From Mucilaginibacter rubeus (GTDB lineage Bacteria; Bacteroidota; Bacteroidia; Sphingobacteriales; Sphingobacteriaceae): a stretch of DNA of 64,000 nucleotides. The position numbers and the translations under genes are program-made. Below, one piece after another: positions 60,904 through 64,000 of the stretch. Under the pieces are notes generated by a model that made no database searches, was not told where the DNA came from, and was given only the letters and a program-made list of their open reading frames with translations. The stretch spans positions 434,001 through 498,000 of the forward strand of contig NZ_BMKD01000001.1 in assembly GCF_014643835.1 (NCBI RefSeq), read 5' to 3'. The first letter of the stretch is position 1. The number at the start of each line of letters is the position of its first letter.

Positions 60904-63177
60904 CTATAAATAGTCCTTTTCTACAAAAGCTTCTTCCCGGTTTTGTTCAATAGGAAAGGTTATCATTACGGTAACGCCATGGCCATTTTCAATTACAAAT
61001 TTCCCTTTTAACTGTCTGCCAAGCGCTTTCATCATTTCCATCCCAAGGGAATTAGCTTCACTAAAGTCAAAGTCGGGAGGGAGGCCGCGACCGGTATCAG
61101 ATACCTTTAAAATTGCGTTTTCATCGTCTGATGTTGACAGGCTCACCTTGATCTCGCCGCCCCTATGATCAAAAGCATATTTTATAGCGTTGGTGATAGC
61201 TTCGTTTAATATTAAACCGATGGGTACCGCCAGGGCCGGATCAAGGTTAAGAGGATTTAATACCTGGTTTATTTTGATCTGCCTGTAACCTGTATCGAAT
61301 GAATCGCTCAGGTAATCGATCAATTCGCCGATATAAGCGGGCATAGATACAAGGGCGGTGGTTGTACTGCTGTAGAGTTTCTGGTGTAAAAGTGCGATAG
61401 CATTTACCCGGTGCTGGCTGCCGCGAATTGCTTCAAGCGCGATATCGTTTTGTAAATAAGCCGATTGTGTGTTCAGAATGCTCATTACAATTTGCAGGTT
61501 GTTTTTTACACGGTGATGTACTTCTTTCAACAACCATTCCTTTTGTAGCAGCAGATCTTCCAGCAAAACGTTTTTGGAAGTGATCACCTCGTTGCTTTTT
61601 TGCTTATGTACGTTTTGCCTGAATAATAAAGCCGCTATGACCAGCAATAAAAATATGGCGCCGATAGTAAGGTTTTTAACCAGGTTGGCCTGCTGTAAAT
61701 TAGCCTGCTCAAGCTTGCTCTTTTGGTTTAAAAGTGTAATTTGTGCTTCTTTTTGCCGGGTTTCATACTCAATTTGCAACTGCTCAATCTGTTTGCTTTT
61801 GGTGGTATTAAATATCGAGTCTTTGATGGTATTGGCTGATATAAGATGATGAATAGCCGACTGATACTGTCTCCGGCTGGTATCCAGGCCAAACCAAAGA
61901 GTTTCATTGGTGCCAAGGTCATTGTCATTACCAATCTTCCTCAATAGGTCCTGGTTCATTTTGAGGTATTTTAACGCTTCGGCAAACCTTGCGGTTGCGG
62001 TGTAAAACTTAATGATCAGTTCATAATAGCTGGTCCGCGCATATAAATTGAGGTTGGGATTGTTGGTTTGTTGTATCAGTTTGTCGCAGTAAAGTTTAGC
62101 CGTATCATACTGTTTTAATGCCAGGTAAATTTTAAGATAGGTTTGACTTACCTCATCGCCTCCTTCATATAACTTACCGGAGGGATGCGCAAATTTTTGA
62201 GTCACCTGTGTTAAAAAGGCTTTGGCTTTTTGGGGCTGATGCATCCGGAGGTAAACATCAACTATATTGCCTGCCAGCAGGTATATGGTTGCATTATCTT
62301 TCTCTGATTTAGCAATTTCCAAAGCACGTGAAAAATAATTGATGGCCTTTTGATTGTCGCCAAGCTTTACAAAATCATAGCCCAGGTTATTGTTGATCTG
62401 GCATATTAACCTCACATTATCCGCGTGGCTTGCGGTGGCAATTTTCAGGGCCCTTAGTTCATAGCTGATAGCTGTTTTATAGTCGCCCTGGGTATAATAC
62501 AGCCTTCCTAATAACGCGTAAAGCCCCTGGGTTTCGGTGTAGTGAGCCTGGTCATAATAGGCTAATGCCTTTTTAGTTTCGGCAAAAGCAAGGGTATAAT
62601 CATTCATCATCTGGTGCAGGTCGGCTAATAACCGGTAACACCTGGCAAGTTCAACCAGTTGGTTTGTACGTTCAAAAGCACCGACGGCCAGATTTAAATA
62701 GCGAATTCGGGAAACCATGGTTTGCTGCAAAAAATCCTGACTGTAATATTCAGATAACTCAAAATAAGCTTTACCGAGCAGCGCCCAGTTATGTGCCTGC
62801 TTAATTTGCTGTGTGGTTTGTTCAAGCAATGCGCGGCCGTTTTTGGATTGGCCTTTCGACTTGTAAAAAGCCGAACGGATCAATGCAATGCGAAAGTTGG
62901 TTTCAGACTGCGGAGAGCGGTAATTAAGCTGTTCGGCCTGGTTAATAAAGTGAGAAGCACTATCCAATTGTGCAGTGGAAGGGTGGCGCAGATGGGTGAA
63001 AAACTCCGCCAGTTGCAGCGCAACATGGATGCGGTTGGCGGCAGAACCCAGGAAGCTTTTTTGCGAAAGCAAAGAATCAACATGGCGCCTGGTAATTTCC
63101 TGCGCGTTTGCCGAAATGGCCAAAAGAAAGCACAGGATAATCAGTTTGCATTTTCGTATCGTGTCAGCTCGTTTCAT
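60904..63177 (-). CDS. TPR-containing sensor histidine kinase (HisKA_2 type)
   Basis: The ATG at 63177 (757 residues) gives a clean signal peptide (cut after ANAQ); a start at 63204 adds nine residues. The periplasmic part (~30-500) is made of TPR-like helical pairs (for example TQGLYALLGRLYYTQGDYKTAISYE). One membrane segment (~510-530) follows, then a coiled linker, the HisKA_2 histidine box in EVHHRVKNNLQIVMSIL, and a HATPase domain with NEAITNAIKYAF (N box), DTGRGLP (G1) and GHGVTVMI. This is the orphan-kinase type common in Bacteroidota; a LytTR or LuxR-type partner is expected but not seen here. Confidence 0.92.
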   Translation of the reverse strand: MKRADTIRKCKLIILCFLLAISANAQEITRRHVDSLLSQKSFLGSAANRIHVALQLAEFFTHLRHPSTAQLDSASHFINQAEQLNYRSPQSETNFRIALIRSAFYKSKGQSKNGRALLEQTTQQIKQAHNWALLGKAYFELSEYYSQDFLQQTMVSRIRYLNLAVGAFERTNQLVELARCYRLLADLHQMMNDYTLAFAETKKALAYYDQAHYTETQGLYALLGRLYYTQGDYKTAISYELRALKIATASHADNVRLICQINNNLGYDFVKLGDNQKAINYFSRALEIAKSEKDNATIYLLAGNIVDVYLRMHQPQKAKAFLTQVTQKFAHPSGKLYEGGDEVSQTYLKIYLALKQYDTAKLYCDKLIQQTNNPNLNLYARTSYYELIIKFYTATARFAEALKYLKMNQDLLRKIGNDNDLGTNETLWFGLDTSRRQYQSAIHHLISANTIKDSIFNTTKSKQIEQLQIEYETRQKEAQITLLNQKSKLEQANLQQANLVKNLTIGAIFLLLVIAALLFRQNVHKQKSNEVITSKNVLLEDLLLQKEWLLKEVHHRVKNNLQIVMSILNTQSAYLQNDIALEAIRGSQHRVNAIALLHQKLYSSTTTALVSMPAYIGELIDYLSDSFDTGYRQIKINQVLNPLNLDPALAVPIGLILNEAITNAIKYAFDHRGGEIKVSLSTSDDENAILKVSDTGRGLPPDFDFSEANSLGMEMMKALGRQLKGKFVIENGHGVTVMITFPIEQNREEAFVEKDYL

Positions 63178-63386
63178 CTTTGGTTGGGAGCCTGTCTGCA
63201 TCAATCTTTTTTTTAAATTTAGGTATATTCAAGTACATCTGCTAATTTAAAAGCTATACTTGTGTGATGTAATTTATTAGCATTCAGTGATTTTAAAGCT
63301 TTGTTAAAAGAAATGATTAACAACATCGAAAAAGAAATAGCATAAAAAAAACATTAGCAAGGCTATATCAGCATTCACGGGATCTT

Positions 63387-63668
63387 TTAATATATTCTAT
63401 CCGGTATAAATATATCCGTATTTGATAGATCCTCATTGATCAGGATGCTGCAGCTCAATACATTTCTTTTAATTGTTGAGTGATGGCCGGTAATTTGTAC
63501 CAAACAGGTGCCGCAGCTCCCCATTCCGCAGCACAGCCCAAAGCCCGGAATTGCCAGCTTATCACATATGAGCGACATTAAACTATGATATTGCCCGGGG
63601 AGTGTATGGATACGTTCGCTATTGCCCAGGTGATGCAATGTAAATAGAATGGTGTTTTTTTCGGGCAT
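63387..63668 (-). CDS. Small 2Fe-2S ferredoxin-like protein
   Basis: A 93-residue protein with a ferredoxin-like cysteine cluster: C47-x4-C52-x2-C55 in CCGMGSCGTC and a fourth Cys at 73 (SCSI), with an extra C46. Plant-type ferredoxins have CxxxxCxxC with the fourth Cys about 29 residues later; here the gap is only 17. It resembles the 2Fe-2S subunits of oxidoreductases such as the isoquinoline/aldehyde type in GxGxCGxC. It could transfer electrons to an unidentified partner. Confidence 0.75.
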   Translation of the reverse strand: MPEKNTILFTLHHLGNSERIHTLPGQYHSLMSLICDKLAIPGFGLCCGMGSCGTCLVQITGHHSTIKRNVLSCSILINEDLSNTDIFIPDRIY

Positions 63669-63746
63669 CGTATGTTACTTTAAACTTTAACGGGTGCGAT
63701 AGGTAAATTAATAAAAAATCCCCGGTTACCCGTAATGATGCTCGGT

Positions 63747-64000
63747 TTAAGCCAGTGGTAAACTGAAGTGAAAAACAGATCCTGTACCGCTTTCGCTTTC
63801 TGCCCAGATCTGTCCTTCGTGCCGGCGGACGATCTCGGCACTTAAATAAAGCCCTATACCGAAACCTGAAATATGACGGGTTTGGTTACTTTCAACCCGG
63901 TAATAACGGTCAAAGATCCTCGGCAGGTCCTGGGCATTAACCCCCATCCCCTCATCTTTTATGCTAACCTGGGCAAAGCCATTGACCGGAGCGCATTTCA
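63747..64000 (-). CDS. Histidine kinase, C-terminal ATPase domain (5' part beyond window)
   Basis: The frame runs off the right edge. The visible ~84 residues are the end of a HATPase domain: SIKDEGMGV (G1 box), IFDRYYRVES (F box) and GFGIGLYLSAEIVRRHEGQIWAESESGTGSVFHFSLPL (G2 box and C-terminal strand). These are the marks of a classical HisKA-type sensor kinase. The ATG at 63947 is internal, not the start. Confidence 0.9.
   Translation of the reverse strand, partial: KCAPVNGFAQVSIKDEGMGVNAQDLPRIFDRYYRVESNQTRHISGFGIGLYLSAEIVRRHEGQIWAESESGTGSVFHFSLPLA

Overview
The window looks like a chromosomal segment of a Bacteroidota bacterium of the family Sphingobacteriaceae, most like Mucilaginibacter or Pedobacter. 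The grounds are family-level: DUF2723 and DUF5686 proteins, stand-alone secreted TonB C-terminal-domain proteins, a Wzi/RemB-like barrel, L21 and L27 of Sphingobacteriaceae type, promoters of the Bacteroidota type (TTG, about 20 bases, TAnnTTTG) and almost no Shine-Dalgarno sites. Genes are tightly packed; no CRISPR array, rRNA operon or intact insertion sequence was seen.

Layout. 1-5 kb: a truncated outer-membrane barrel gene and a large DUF2723 membrane protein. 5.4-15.7 kb: a five-gene plus-strand operon built around polyphosphate kinase: an HD phosphohydrolase fused to a Pycsar-type membrane domain, ppk1, a beta-propeller lipoprotein, a giant metallophosphoesterase / kinase-like / Omp85-barrel fusion, and a GAF protein. 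15.7-18 kb: a minus-strand group with an ECF sigma factor, its membrane partner and a GNAT acetyltransferase. 18-21.5 kb: a dicarboxylate/amino-acid symporter, a repeat-rich spacer with a MITE-like element, then rplU-rpmA. 21.5-30 kb: a minus-strand group with three small TonB-like proteins, an M1 peptidase and a polyprenyl synthetase, followed by RNase R, a fused oligopeptide ABC ATPase and an exonuclease. 30-32.5 kb: penicillin-binding protein 1C.

32.6-48.9 kb is an exopolysaccharide locus. A ten-gene minus-strand operon (48940 down to 38439) encodes a receiver protein, a sugar transferase with a pseudo-receiver domain, a half-length TolC-like protein, a Wzc-like co-polymerase, a 45-residue membrane protein, a Wzy-like polymerase, an acetyltransferase, a Wzx-like flippase and two glycosyltransferases. 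Three more glycosyltransferases lie to its left. A plus-strand partner-switching set (receiver-PP2C phosphatase, STAS antagonist, HATPase kinase) sits in the middle and is the best candidate regulator of the locus.

49-64 kb is mixed: two VOC proteins, a catalytically dead Nudix regulator divergent from a carboxylesterase with a strong operator-like palindrome between them, hscB, a tRNA-Leu(CAA) whose promoter lies inside hscB, an AT-rich WG-repeat gene with a recombinase remnant beside it (a probable small acquired island), a DUF5686 protein, an alpha/beta hydrolase gene interrupted by an in-frame TGA, a TPR sensor kinase, a small 2Fe-2S protein and the C-terminal part of another histidine kinase.
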